From contig OY740766.1 of assembly GCA_963513935.1 (NCBI GenBank), positions 5,611,000 to 5,674,999 of the forward strand: DNA of 64,000 bases, written 5' to 3'. Made by a program: the position numbers and the translations under genes. Numbering within the stretch: the first letter of the stretch is position 1; every line of letters begins with the position of its first letter. Below, in pieces: positions 1 to 12,570 of the stretch. The stretch comes from Aphrophora alni (taxonomy: Eukaryota > Arthropoda > Insecta > Hemiptera > Aphrophoridae). The notes below the pieces were generated by a model, which saw only the letters and a list, made by a program, of their open reading frames with translations, did not search any database and was not told the DNA's origin.

Positions 1-131
1 ACAAACACACAGAACACAATTCTCATAAAAAATATATATATAGGCTATATATATATATATATATAATTTTTTTATTAGAAAAAATTCTCATAATGTTTTT
101 AAGAGAATTGTGTTCTGTGTGTTGGTTATAC
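1..131. repeat. Inverted pair of retroelement-end fragments, cut by the window edge
   Basis: The first 24 bases are the reverse complement of the block at about 102-125 (GAGAATTGTGTTCTGTGTGT). An AT-rich (TA)n spacer separates them. The same block recurs on the plus strand at 4230-4252, directly downstream of the hammerhead-like motif at 4169-4213, so this pair is probably two opposed ends of that element family. No hammerhead core is visible here. The left arm runs to the window edge and may be incomplete. Confidence 0.6.
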
Positions 132-1284
132 TGCAAACATTTTAACTTTTATAGGAGGAATACAATTTTGTAATGGTCATTTGCACTAATATAGTATTTT
201 GTAATGGTTTTAAATACCATTTAAATACTAGTAAATTGTGGCAAATGATTATTTGAAACCTATTTTTAAAGTTCGAATGTTTTAATAAAATGCAAAGATT
301 ACAAATTCTGTAAAAAAAAGGTTGATTTACAGAATCTACTACAAAATACATAATTATCTAAGCTTGTATCTGTGATGAATGACCTCTTAAAAGATTTTGA
401 CTAATCAATTTATTGTAAGTAAACTTATGACGTTTGATGAAAGTCAAATGAGTAGTTATATTGTTCAGAAGGTAGAAAGCAAAGAGCATTTTGTACGAAA
501 TCTTGTGTATTCTATTATTTATCTTGGGAAATCAACCCTAAAAGAGTTCCCGGGGGATCAATTTTGGTTTCTCTGCTGTTTTCGATCTATGTAAAACATT
601 TACCTTATATCGGGGAAACAAAAGCTCTAATACCAGTCTAACATTAAAAAAAAAATCTTTGTCAGCAAGTTGAACACAATTGATTTATTTCCCTATATTT
701 TTCGTGTTTTTATTAGAACCTGTTTTAAGTACAACTCAGCAGTAAACAAAATTACAAATTACAAGTTTTTTATTTTCGGTACTTATTAAAAATAAATCAA
801 TTTTAACTTTAAAATATTATAATTTGATAAAATGAATACGTTAAACATGTCATTATGTTTTTAATCAGAATTTATTATATGCTAAGAAAAAAAATGAGTA
901 CCATTTCATATATGAAGAGAGAACATACTGTAAGGGGCCTACCTAGATCAAGAAACAGTTAACTATAAAGAGAGAAAGTTACAAACAATTTAAATTGTGT
1001 AAATAATCAGGTAAATAAGTGCCTGTTTTACTAAACCTATTTGTTATATTGTACACATAATCTATGTTATGAAATACCCACGGTCTGGGCGTTGCTCCGG
1101 ATGGAACTTCATGTTTGTTGATTCCCGTTGTGACAATTCCAAGGGGAATTATTTGTTCGGTGTTTTTAAATTGAGTAATTATTTGTCAAAACAAACAAAT
1201 AGTGCAATGTTTTACAATAAATGAATAAACTTTCGTCTATAAATTATTACACAATGACAATCATTCTAAACAATCTTATGCTGG
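132..1284. other. AT-rich non-coding stretch, nothing recognised
   Basis: Only short open frames with no family resemblance occur here (for example 397-594). I see no repeat arms, splice-like structure or codon bias that would support a gene. Confidence 0.5.
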
Positions 1285-2115
1285 CTAATCAAAAAACAGA
1301 TTGACTGAGCGATAAATCGACTAATTAATTGACTGTGATTGAGCGGTTAATTGGCTGATAGATGTATTAACTGAATGGTTAATTATCATATTGTTTGAGT
1401 AATTATCTTACAGATTGAGCGAATGATTTACCCAATTTTTAGTTGATTGATTGCTTATGTATAGCTAATCGAGTGACTGATTTTTTTTTTGTTTTCCTGA
1501 AATATTGAATCTCTAACAGAATTACTGACAAATTAACTGACTAACCATCTATTTAATCACTGACTGATTTCTTCGAAAAAATTATCTGACTGACTAAGTG
1601 ACAAACTGATTGAGTGAATGATTAACTGACTGATTGATAACAGAATTATTGATTAATTGACTGAAGATTAAGAAACTTACTGATTGACTGACTAACTAAG
1701 TGATTGACTGACTGATTAATTCATTCATTGATTGAGGATTGAAAAATTTACTCACTTAGTGGCTGTCTAACCAAGTAATTGATTGATTGATCAATATACA
1801 TATTGATTAGCGACTAAGTTAGTGATATTGATTGTCTCATTGATTGACACACATATTAAGGTTATTGACTGAGGATTAAATAATGAAATAATTGATTGAT
1901 TGGTTTAACATACTAATTTTTTACTGAGTGAGTGACTTATTTGTTTGCTGAATGATTTACTGTTGTACTTCTGACGAAATGATTGTCGACTTAATTACTC
2001 ACTGCACTACTGACTTACAGATTGATTACCTGCCTTGGGCACTAACTCACTAACTTCCTTCCTGTTGGTATAAATGATTAGAGAATGACCGACTGACTGA
2101 GTAAATCAATCATAA
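1285..2115. repeat. Degenerate TGAC/TGAT quasi-tandem tract
   Basis: For about 830 bases the plus strand is built almost entirely from variants of TGACTGAT, TGATTGAT and GACTAACT with changing phase. Examples are the runs around 1680-1720 and 1780-1800. It reads as an old tetranucleotide/octanucleotide satellite that has lost register. No coding content. Confidence 0.7.
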
Positions 2116-4090
2116 TTCACAATCCAAATCATCCTTCTAGTTTAGAATATATCTTATGAACTATCCTTATTTCGCATCTCCTGCTACAGTATCTTTCTCT
2201 GAACCCATAAATGTAAAACAAACACGTAGCCACGCGCCCGCAAAGAAAAAAAAAGTTAAACCGAAAGATAAAACAAAACAAAAATTATAACAATTCTCCT
2301 TCAACGAAGCAAACAGTGTGGTTTAACAAGTGCGAACCCCTAGAGGGTAAATTATTCACAAAACGAAATCCTCCACAAAAACTATTCCCATACATTTTTT
2401 TAGTTAATCCACTTTTTGATTTACTTTATACGTAGGCCTACAAGGGAAGCCAATAAAGTGTAAAGGGTAATAAAATGATTTTACTAAATTATTTAATACA
2501 TCAAACATAATATCACAAAGCACTCACAATTTATTCATAGTTTTAAACAATAACGCTGGTAGTAAACTTTGTTTTGTTTCTACACAATGAGCGAGTTAAC
2601 AATGTTCTGAGGATTAAACTTTTACTCATGTTTAGCTAAATATACTGTAGATGTATTGAAATGTAGAAGAATTATAACAAAAGAGAAAGCGTTGTGTTTG
2701 GAATGTGTGGAATTATAAATTGTAATGGAAACATGAGGTACTGTAGCAATCATTACCAGGCTAGGAAAGTTGTCCTATCCTGACATTCAGAAGGTAATTT
2801 GAGTCCTTTAGAAAATTATGTACAGCGTTATCACAAATGTTAGTTCCCCCTTCTAAATTGTTATCATCAACGCTGGTTTAGTACTGGGACTTGTGTGTGT
2901 AGTGGGTTTTCCTGATATTTCTCAATTTAATTATTTGTTAGCTAGTCTCTGATTAAATCAATATTCAGGGTATTTTTATTATGATGAAATAAAAATTCAA
3001 ACTTTGTTAATGTTAGTTTGGGTTCAGACTCTACGTTTTGGCATAATTCCTTTTTTTACCACCTTCTAGAAGAAGCTTAGGAGAGGTCATCTTAAATATC
3101 ATAAATCGTAAAGAAGGTTTTTTAATACATCATTTTCAAGATTGTAATTGGGAAAATTCCGAGGGGGTTGATTTCGATTTGGCCACTTTGACTTACTAAG
3201 AGGTCAGATTTAGAGGTTAGATTTAGAGGTATACTAAAGTTGATAATTATTAGCTCAACAAATTAAGTTACGGTGTTACAAGAAAAACACAGTCGCAATT
3301 CTAAAAACAACTTTCGTGAACTCATGAGACCTCAAGACGGAAATTTCGGTGGGGGGGGGGACTGTTGTTTGATCATCACTCTTCTATCTTTTTACTAACG
3401 TAAAATATAATAAATCGTTAATCCATATGGTTTTATCTACGTCCATCATCAAGAATGTTAGGTTGTTTGTTACGTTACAATGTTTTCATACTCCGCGACA
3501 TTTTTTTAAAATTGCAAATTGGAATTTTTGATCCTGAAGTTAGAAACACTCCCCATATTTTACTAGAGACAAAAACAAAAATAATTTACTCCAGTTGAAT
3601 TGAAAAATCCTAATTCAATCCACTATTTGAAGCTATTGTGTTGGCCGCTAATTTTAGTTTGTTGCTAATGTACGAAATTCACAACTGCCATCCCTTTTGG
3701 AAGTGTATTTAAATCAAGTTTTAAAAAGCCATAATAACCTATAGACAGACGCCATAGTCGTCACGCAAGAGATAAGGCTCCACCTTGGTAAGGAGAAAAA
3801 GTAACATTATATTAGTTAACCATAAGTTATTTGTCAGTAAAGTTATACAACTAGTCAAACTAGACTCACAGTCACCGAAAGAAATTCGTTTCGTATCATG
3901 TCACCGTAACAGGTAGATTATTTTATATTATTTACGAGTATTTATATCTGCCAGTTAATTTTTTTTTTTTTACCATGCTACATTCTACCTGCTTTACGTG
4001 TTTACTGCATTATTTTCAAACACTACATAAAATGTTAATTTTCTATATAGGATGGATAGAGGCTCAGCGAGAAAGACTGTGTGAGACATC
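2116..4090. other. AT-rich non-coding stretch with one small dispersed repeat
   Basis: No gene recognised. A G11 run is at 3351-3361. The segment around 3150-3200 (containing GAGGGGGTTGATTTCGATTT) is related to 6783-6830 and is listed with that repeat. Confidence 0.5.
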
Positions 4091-4260
4091 TTGTTTATAC
4101 ATGAGCAAATTGTATAGAGATGCACTGAGAGTTTGCCCTCATGTTATAGTTTGATAGGTGTAGCTCGTGTATCACTGAAGAGGACGACCTTTTCGTTGAA
4201 ACGCGTCTGATACTTAGGCGTTTTTTTGTGAGAATTGTGTTCTGTGTGTTTGTTATACTG
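4091..4260 (+). mobile_element. Penelope-like retroelement end carrying a hammerhead-like motif
   Basis: The fragment carries a hammerhead-like fold (4169-4213), then TTAGGCG, a T-run and the block GAGAATTGTGTTCTGTGTGT shared with both arms of the repeat at 1-131. Established knowledge: hammerhead ribozymes occur in the terminal repeats (pLTRs) of Penelope-like elements. Assigning this fragment to that class is inference, because no reverse transcriptase or GIY-YIG coding is present nearby. Confidence 0.45.
4169..4213 (+). ncRNA. Candidate type I hammerhead ribozyme (minimal stem III)
   Basis: Read on the plus strand: stem I 5' strand GTATCA (4169-4174); core CTGAAGA (4175-4181, fits CUGANGA); one extra G (4182); stem II GACG/CGTT (4183-4186 with 4194-4197, one G-U pair) closing a 7-base loop; GAAA (4198-4201); self-complementary stem III ACGCGT (4201-4206); C17 at 4207; and stem I 3' strand TGATAC (4208-4213), a perfect 6-bp match to the 5' strand. 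Predicted cleavage follows 4207. The base between A9 and stem II departs from the canonical fold. It recurs in the other copies in this window. Self-cleavage is inferred, not shown. Confidence 0.55.
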
Positions 4261-4778
4261 TATGCACTGAGAGGAAACAATTAATTTTAGTCTGTACGGT
4301 GGACTGCTTGAAAACCTGACTGCAATAAGAAGATATCAAGTAGTATAATATTGGTCAAACGTGACAGATATGAATCTTATTCTGCTCTTTATTCATATTA
4401 TACTTTTAAGTTTTTACCAAATAAGTTATTGTGATTTAATGCTCCTTTATCCTTTCCCCTTTTTAAGACTAGCATTCTATCCTGAACATAGAAGTTATCA
4501 AAAACTATAGGGAAAAAATTTAAGCAACTACATTCAGAATCATCAGAAAACCCAGCAACAAACATAACTCTAGGACTAATTATCTAATTTTACTAATTTA
4601 AAGGCAAAAAACACAAGCAAAATAACTAGAATCAATTTACTAGAGTAGGGATCACACATTCTGATTACAATTTAACTACGCATTCAAAACTTTACTGGAA
4701 ATTATATTTTATCAAATTAACCTATACCCGAGAGATACGTGCATAAAGATCAACTCTGGAAAAACAGCGACCTGGATT
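4261..4778. other. AT-rich non-coding stretch
   Basis: No open frame, repeat arm or regulatory signal that I can support. Confidence 0.5.
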
Positions 4779-5333
4779 TCACCTCTTAAAGGCCAGCAAT
4801 GGATATCTTTTAAAATACGAAATTTGTAATTCAAAAAAGTCTTTCGGTGTGCTCACGGATGCTGATATCTGCCTCACACTTGCACACAGGTACTCAACCG
4901 ATGTCTCTGTTTGGTGAAAGGACAAACAACAGACATCTCGTTCTACCAAACTCATTAATTGTAGATTACGACTTAGTGGGCAGTTAGATTCATTGCCTGG
5001 CTGCTTAGTGAGAAATACTTCATTGCTCAAACTTGAAGAACATTATGAACCTCTTCACCTGGCTAACCCAGTAATCAATTATCAGTGGTGGTACTTTCAT
5101 TGATCAGAGACCAATATGATCAGTCTTGGATGATCCTTCGGCAAAGAACAGAAAGGTTCTGTAGCTTTTAGATCTCGTATAAGACGATCACAGCATTCCT
5201 GAGAATACCTGCAATATTTCACACTCCTTAAAGAAGATGTTATTGCCTCTTTCTGCTCGGGCCTAGCTTTCCTGGGTTTTAAATTACTAGTTTCAATTTT
5301 AGTTTCCAACATGACCCTAGATCTTAGGATCAA
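4779..5333 (-). pseudogene. Two adjacent minus-strand frames of unknown origin
   Basis: Two minus-strand frames, 5333-5097 (78 codons) and then 5030-4779 (83 codons), lie 66 bases apart in a patch with less extreme AT content than its surroundings. Their composition (many Arg, Glu, Cys, Pro and Ser) is less AT-biased than the random frames elsewhere. I do not recognise a domain, signal peptide or membrane segment. The link between them contains stops in the frames I read. They could be remnants of one decayed gene or transposon, or chance frames. No function is proposed. Confidence 0.15.
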
Positions 5334-6735
<1,402 letters not shown>

Positions 6736-6773
6736 CCGCTGGTACCTCGGGATTGCCACATTCGTACCCATTA

Positions 6774-6870
6774 TAAGAGAGTCCCCGAGGGGTTGATTTC
6801 GCTTTGGTCATTTTTAGATGATCGACTTACGAAAAGGATACGCAAGGGTTAACTTCACTTTTTTAGACGA
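6774..6870. repeat. Copy of a small dispersed repeat shared with about 3150-3235
   Basis: CCGAGGGGTTGATTTCGCTT and the following TTGGTCA...ACTTAC string match, with scattered changes, the plus-strand segment around 3158-3200. It abuts the microsatellite block, so it may be the flank of a mobile or microsatellite-associated element. No coding role seen. Confidence 0.5.
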
Positions 6871-8436
6871 TTAATTCCGAACGAGCAATTTTCAGAAAGA
6901 AACAACGAATACTTTTGTTTGGAACTTTAGGAGTTAACCAATGTATATATATATTATAAAATAGGAAAATGAATTGAATAAAGCACCATACTTCTCCTCG
7001 GTAAAAAAAAAAAAGAAGATCCTGAACCGTTTTAACAGTCCAAAAAAAGACACATGGAACTATGATTAAGAGTTGAAACAGTGTGGTATAAAAAGATGCA
7101 AAAGGAAGATAGAAAAACTGTAAAAAATTTAAAATGGTCTTAAAATTATCTGGGAAGAAGGTGGAAGATGGAGAGCAGTCTCATAAGCAAACAAATATTT
7201 TTGTACGATGTTTACTTTTTATCAGATTATTATTTTATGAAATCCTTAATTTACAACGGTATGTAACACTTAATTTGTTAAATATATATAATTTTATGTT
7301 TAAAAGTGTTTTTTTAAAGATTGCTTTGCATTTGGAAAGTATTTTTGTGATTCGTTGGTAACAAAAAGTTCAAAATATAAATGTTCATCAAAAAATAAAA
7401 TAAGAAGTGAAATATAAAAAAAATAAAAACTCTAGCACTTATAGTTCTGTGGAGATATTTGACTTTGGATTAACAATGAGTTTAAATGGCGGTCAGATAT
7501 CTTTTAAAAAAGTATGACTATTTTTAAATTCTGTTTTCTGAAAGTTGTGTTTTTTGTATTTTAGCGTATCCTTGAGATATCTTAACCAATTTTTTACTGG
7601 ACACAAACTTAGCGTTTGGCACTTTCGACGCAAGATTTTAATAAGTAGTTTATTTTTAGATTTGTTAAAAAAAATTTCTTCATTTTACCCCAAAGAATTA
7701 AGCAACATTTTTGAAATCGCTCATGCTAAACAATTTATAAAGTCATAGTAACTGTAATAAACCCTAGAAATTTAATCATTGTATTATTTGTAGAACGTAC
7801 ATAAAAACAACGAATTTACATGGGAGGATTCAACTGTGCGAAACCACTTAAAGAATTAAGAGAAAAGAATGTGAAAGTTATGGTAGATATTAAAAGAATA
7901 TATAGGTTTGGTAAAGAGAAAATATATTTCTTTATTGAGGGTAGAAACATCCCTAGAGATCCAACTACGTGGAAATAATGTTGTCCCCTCCATATGCTAG
8001 AATAGTTGATGTAAAACTGGAGATATGTTTTCTTAGTGTTATTTTAAAGTCAATTTGAGTAATAACGTTATCTGATTTATCTCCATTAAAATATTCCATG
8101 AAAATCTCACCTGACTACAGCTCAGTGCAAACACAAAAGACAGATATAGAAACGAAATTAACAATTGATTTTTCTTGGCTATGGCATTAATTTCTACATT
8201 TTACAAAGTAAATAAACTGTCTAAAACAATACACAAACCTTAATATGAAACAAAATAAATTCGTTTCCATCTTTCTAAAAATTTCTTGAGAGAAAGAAAT
8301 GTAAATTTCTTTATTACTAAGATTTTTCCATCTATTCTTATGTGAGATAAGTTGAAATAGAAGAGATTAGCCTACTAAAATATTTTTAATTTTGGATTTT
8401 ATTTTAAACTAATAAATTTAAAAATAAATTTATATA
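6871..8436. other. AT-rich non-coding stretch
   Basis: Apart from the small frame at 7820-7978, only AT-biased open frames (7134-7361, 7545-7748) rich in Leu, Phe, Ile and Lys occur, as expected by chance. No repeat arms seen. Confidence 0.45.
7820..7978 (+). CDS. Small open frame of unknown function (52 aa)
   Basis: An ATG at 7820 opens a 52-codon frame ending at TAA 7976-7978. The product is basic, with many Lys, Arg and Glu and a C-terminus reading IPRDPTTWK. Its composition differs from the hydrophobic AT-driven frames around it. It has no recognisable motif, signal peptide or membrane segment. It could be a remnant of a retroelement ORF1-like protein (the DIKRIYRFGK stretch is vaguely reminiscent) or chance. 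No splice or promoter evidence. Confidence 0.15.
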   Translation: MGGFNCAKPLKELREKNVKVMVDIKRIYRFGKEKIYFFIEGRNIPRDPTTWK

Positions 8437-8890
8437 TTTAAATAAAGCCCACGTTGGATACACTTGTGCCATAAAAGGTCCTAAGGTTTAAATCCAAATT
8501 CGATTGTAGTTCAGTTTTTTGTGTGTAAATTAGCCAAAACAGTAACTTTCATTTACTTTCGATTTTGTACATTGATTGGGGTCATTTAAATCTTCAAATT
8601 TCAAAAAGATGTGACCCTGTAGAGTCGATTTTGAGAAGTTATGTCTTTTTAACAGCTCAATGCTGAATTTTGCCTTATTTACAGATTTTCTGTCTTTGTT
8701 TGGTTTGTTATATTTTTCAAAAATTTGATCAATAAATTTACAGCCGATATTTGATTTCAGTATTATGATAGCCACACATATATTTTGAGTTAAAACATTT
8801 GTTTTAACGCCTAGCGATATGCTAAAACTATATAGATCGTTTAGACAGTAGAACATTGAAAGACGACAGACAGAACTCATTTAAAAAAAC
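8437..8890 (+). repeat. Dispersed repeat family 1, copy
   Basis: Begins with a decayed version of the family's opening (AATA + GACCTGAACTTGCTTCGTTT in the better copies), followed by a run close to TGTGCCATAAAAGGTCCT. It ends near a GACGACAGACAGA string. The 116-codon minus-strand frame across it (8880-8530) is an accidental frame of the repeat. Confidence 0.55.
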
Positions 8891-8940
8891 ACGTTTTCTT
8901 TAAACGTAGGAATATCCGTAGTGATGGGACCACACACATA

Positions 8941-9828
8941 AGGGTGATTCACGAAGTTATCCCCACACTTATACAACTCATTCTACTAGTAAAAATAATG
9001 AAAAAAGTTCATATAAACATATGTCCTATCTCGTTTCGTTTAGCGTCTGTCTGTCTGTATGTGTTTTTTAGAAAAAAATTTCTATCTTAAAAATGGTTTG
9101 AGATATCAAGTTGAAACTTTTTACATTTAATGACCTTATTAGTGTGCATCTTAAATAAAAGTTTCAAAATAATAACATTTACAGAAACAAAATAGCGGTC
9201 ATTTAAAATGTTCAAATCCTAATAACTTTAAAACGAGTGATGTTACAAAAAAAGGCAAGATACATAAAAAATAGCCCCTTTTAATACAAGCAGTTTGGTA
9301 CCTGGTTTATTGATCTAAGATAAGTAGTAACAGAAATACGTAAGATTTCCCAAGTAAAGGTTTGTGTTTTGTTCATAATTGCAATGTATTTTCAAAATCA
9401 AATCACACACACCATTAAAACATCTTACTTATTTCTGTTACTACTTATCTTAGATCAATAAACCAGGTACCAAAATGCTTGTATTAAAAGGGGCTATTTT
9501 TTATGTATCTTGCCTTTTTTTGTAACATCACTCGTTTTAAAGTTATTAGGATTTGAACATTTTAAATGACCGCCATTTTGTTTATGTAAATGATATTATT
9601 TTAAAACTTTTATCTAAGATGCATACTAATAAGGTCAATAAATATAAAAAGTTTCAACTTGATATCTCAAACCATTTTTAAGATAGAATTTTTTTTCTAA
9701 AAAACACATACAGACAGACAGACGCTAAACGAAACGAGATATGACATATGTTTATATGAACTTTTTTCATTATTTTTACTAGTAGAATGAGCTGTATAAG
9801 TGTGGGGATAACTTATTGAATCACCCTG
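8941..9828. mobile_element. Foldback MITE, Tc1/mariner-type TA target site
   Basis: An 888-bp near-palindrome. The left arm (8941-9346) and right arm (9422-9828) are reverse complements with only about 16 differences by eye, separated by about 75 bases. Both ends read (C/A)AGGGTGATTCA and are flanked by TA (8939-8940 and 9829-9830), fitting a TA duplication. The arms share the CTGTCTGTATGTG motif with the MITE at 56484-57232. There is no transposase frame, so it is non-autonomous. A transcript would fold into a hairpin of about 400 bp, a plausible siRNA source. Confidence 0.88.
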
Positions 9829-9830
9829 TA

Positions 9831-11122
9831 TATACCCGCAAACAGCTCAACATAGATTTTTGACTCATCACATAATTTGTCTATATAGCCCAACTACATA
9901 TACTTATAAACAACATATTGGATACTACGATATTAACTATGTACCGTAATTATTTCAGTAGCAATATCCTTTATGTACTTTAAATAAAATAAAGCTATTG
10001 GTTTTGAATACTAAGTAACTGATTTTACCCAAACATTTCTCTCTGAATATGTATTTGATTTAATCTCAATCCCGCCCTCTAAGCTTTAATAGAACGGAAA
10101 TCAATAGCAAAAGTCTCTCTGAAACTTGATTTTATTTTCTCAAAACATCGTTTGTAACAAAGTAACTTGATGTATACGTCACAGGATCAGAATCGAAACA
10201 AATTCTAACTTTTCTTTCCTTAAGAAATCCGTTAAAATTATTTTCAACTGAACAATTTGTTACGTATTGATGACTCAAATGTTTGATTCTCTTTAGGTTA
10301 GGTTAGGTTAGGTTGAACGGCTGCATATCTGTGTAAGTGTGGGGAAAATCATATCACCATTTAATTGTTTTAAACAGTATTGCAGATGATTTTTTTGATA
10401 AACATTGTCTGGACCATACTCTTTGGGAATACAAAAAAAATCCTAGGACGGTGGGGAGGGGGTCGAATAGTATAGTTTTTTATTTTTCTGATAACAATGT
10501 AAATTGACAAGTTATAATCAAGCAATCAATTCTTAGAACGTAATACTATCTAAAATTATATTTTTTAAATATTAATTTACGACAAAAATTGATCGAAATA
10601 TAGATATTTGAAAAAAGAAAAGCTTTTCTTTTTTTCCAAACGCCGCTTATTACCATTGTGAAATTTTTTAAAAAAGGAAAAGCTGGTTTTTCATAGCTCT
10701 AAAGACTTCTTACAAATTTAAAAAAAAAATCCTTCAAGGTTGCAATCAATTCTCGATTGAAGCTTCAACCATTTTTAAATTTTTTTAAATCATGACTCGT
10801 TTTTATTATTTTAAGATGTATAAAAATGACATTTAATAAGTTCTCATTTTTCAAAAGTTATATTTTTTCAAAAAAGAAATTACATTTTGTTCAAAATACC
10901 AATATAATTGTTGAGGCATAACTGCTATTATTGTGAGAAATAAATAAAATTATTGGAATAAATATTTGTTTAAATAAAACATTCTTTAATAAATATAGCT
11001 TCTTACAGCCTAAAACAATATAAAAATTTAGTTTACATTACTTTAATTGCAACAAATAATATACATTACATTTTATTATTTCACTTTTCATTTAAAAAAT
11101 ACTTCCAGCTTCATGCTATATA

Positions 11123-11126
<4 letters not shown>
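9831..11126. other. AT-rich non-coding stretch with a short telomere-like tract
   Basis: Contains four perfect TTAGG units at 10293-10312. Otherwise poly-A/T rich with a (TA)n start at the right edge. No gene recognised. Confidence 0.5.
10293..10312 (+). repeat. Short interstitial telomeric repeat, (TTAGG)4
   Basis: Four perfect TTAGG units on the plus strand followed by TT. Same pentamer as the large array at 12571-13020. Confidence 0.9.

Positions 11127-11157
<31 letters not shown>
11127..11157. repeat. (TA)n microsatellite
   Basis: About 15 uninterrupted TA dinucleotides. Confidence 0.95.
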
Positions 11158-11159
<2 letters not shown>

Positions 11160-11161
<2 letters not shown>

Positions 11162-11318
11162 TGAATATGTTTAAAGCAATTAGAAATGTGACCGTCTCCA
11201 CTTCTTTTGACCAGCTGGAAGCTCCGGCTGGCTGGAGACCGCGTACACTTTAGCCAAATCTTGTCAGGATGGGCCAAGGAGTCGGGTTAGGACGCTAATG
11301 AACGCACGCAACGTAAGT
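11160..11318 (+). promoter_or_regulatory. Exon-like GC-richer block ending in a consensus 5' splice site
   Basis: About 150 bases markedly richer in G+C than the surroundings end in GTAAGT at 11313-11318, the consensus donor. The block holds a small GC hairpin (CCAGC...GCTGG around 11212-11235). This could be a non-coding first exon of a gene whose other exons lie outside the window, or a fragment of a GC-richer transposon. No open frame is convincing and no acceptor was paired with it. Confidence 0.2.
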
Positions 11319-11454
11319 GAAATTAAATGTTATATTTTATTTACTGCCGAATTAAAAGATTACAGAATTATTATAATTTATAAAAAAGACATAACGGCAA
11401 GATGAAGCCTTAATAGTGGCCGAAAAACATACCGTTTAATTTAGCTAGCACGTG

Positions 11455-11600
11455 GCAGAAAATGGACTGACCTCGTCCCGTAGCGTTCTTCCTTCTCGCG
11501 GCTCTCGGAACAGACTCTCGCTCGGCTCGATGGTTCAAGCCTTCCACTCCTCGTCACCCCCTTCTACGTGATATTGCACTGCTTAACAAAATCGTAAGTG
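11455..11600 (+). promoter_or_regulatory. CpG-rich block with a second donor-like GTAAGT
   Basis: The segment 11470-11560 is C/G-rich with several CpGs (CTCGTCCCG, TCTCGCGGCTCTCGG), followed by GTAAGT at 11594-11599. With the block at 11160-11318 it makes two CpG-rich, donor-terminated patches within 450 bases, as might be seen near alternative first exons. No TATA box or initiator is clear enough to call a start site. Confidence 0.18.
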
Positions 11601-12570
11601 CCAATTCATATTTCATTATTTAGAATTCCTTTACATCCTAATTTATACTTATTATAGTTTTGGTTTGGTGGGCTCCTTGGCTGGGCCACAGAAATAATAA
11701 AGTTGGATTTATAAGCGATCATGACTATTATATACTTTTATATATGGGCATTATCAAATTTTCATTTCCGTGCCCCCACATTAGTGGTTAAGGGTAAAGA
11801 AGTGCCACTTTACTAAATTATAATTTCTTGTGACCAAAACGATTCAAAATATTTAATTTCTTAACTTTTCGTCATTGAAAAGTAAGAATGAAACGGGGGG
11901 ACTAATTCCGCTGTGACTCTTGCGGGAAACTCGGGTAAAACTTATCGAAGAACATACCCTCGTGGGAGAAGTAAGATAGATGAAAAGACCGATTTACTCT
12001 GTCAGGAAAATACTGTCCAATAACATATCTACAATATATTTTTCACAAATTTTGTAGGGAACACACCTATACATTTCTTATATTGCCATATTTCTGTTGG
12101 AGTTATCGTCAGGAAAATTACAGTTCGCAAGAAATTTAGAAATACCACCGTCTTGTTAATTGTGGTATTTACCACATCAAAGTAAAACTTCTTATGGATC
12201 GCCGTGATGAAATCCTTTAGCGTAACGTAACGCTACCTCGTCACGTACGCGAGATCATAATGGGCGCCACTTTTCGATCCCACTTGTGTTCTTTAGAAAT
12301 TAATTTGCCAAACGGTTTCAATGCATGTCATTTCACCAAAAGTGCAATTAGAAAATTTAAAAAAAATTGGATAGTACATAAAAATAAACTTGTTTTATCA
12401 GTTGTTTTTTTAGCAATAAAATAAAGCGAGAGTGTACATTATACCAATAAAAAGCGTCCTTATAAAATATTTAGTATTTAATGTGTGTGTTCGTAATGCA
12501 TTTATTTATATACGTTTATTTATCAAGTGTAAACGGAGAACTGCGGCGTTGTTCACATTAAGGTAAATAG
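11601..12570. other. Mixed-composition non-coding stretch left of the telomeric array
   Basis: Moderately GC-richer islands (11890-11990, 12195-12290 with CpG-dense TACCTCGTCACGTACGCGAG) alternate with AT-rich DNA. A TAGCGT...ACGCTA mini-palindrome sits near 12219. No coding frame recognised. Confidence 0.4.

Noticed and set aside
8530..8880. 116-codon minus-strand frame, the longest without simple repeats in the left half
   Set aside because: It lies across a dispersed family 1 copy and has no domain; other copies do not keep the frame.
11453..11540. Box A-like TGGCAGAAAATGG and box B-like GGTTCAAGCCT, possible tRNA or SINE
   Set aside because: Spacing and surrounding sequence do not allow a cloverleaf, and box B has a mismatch at its conserved end.
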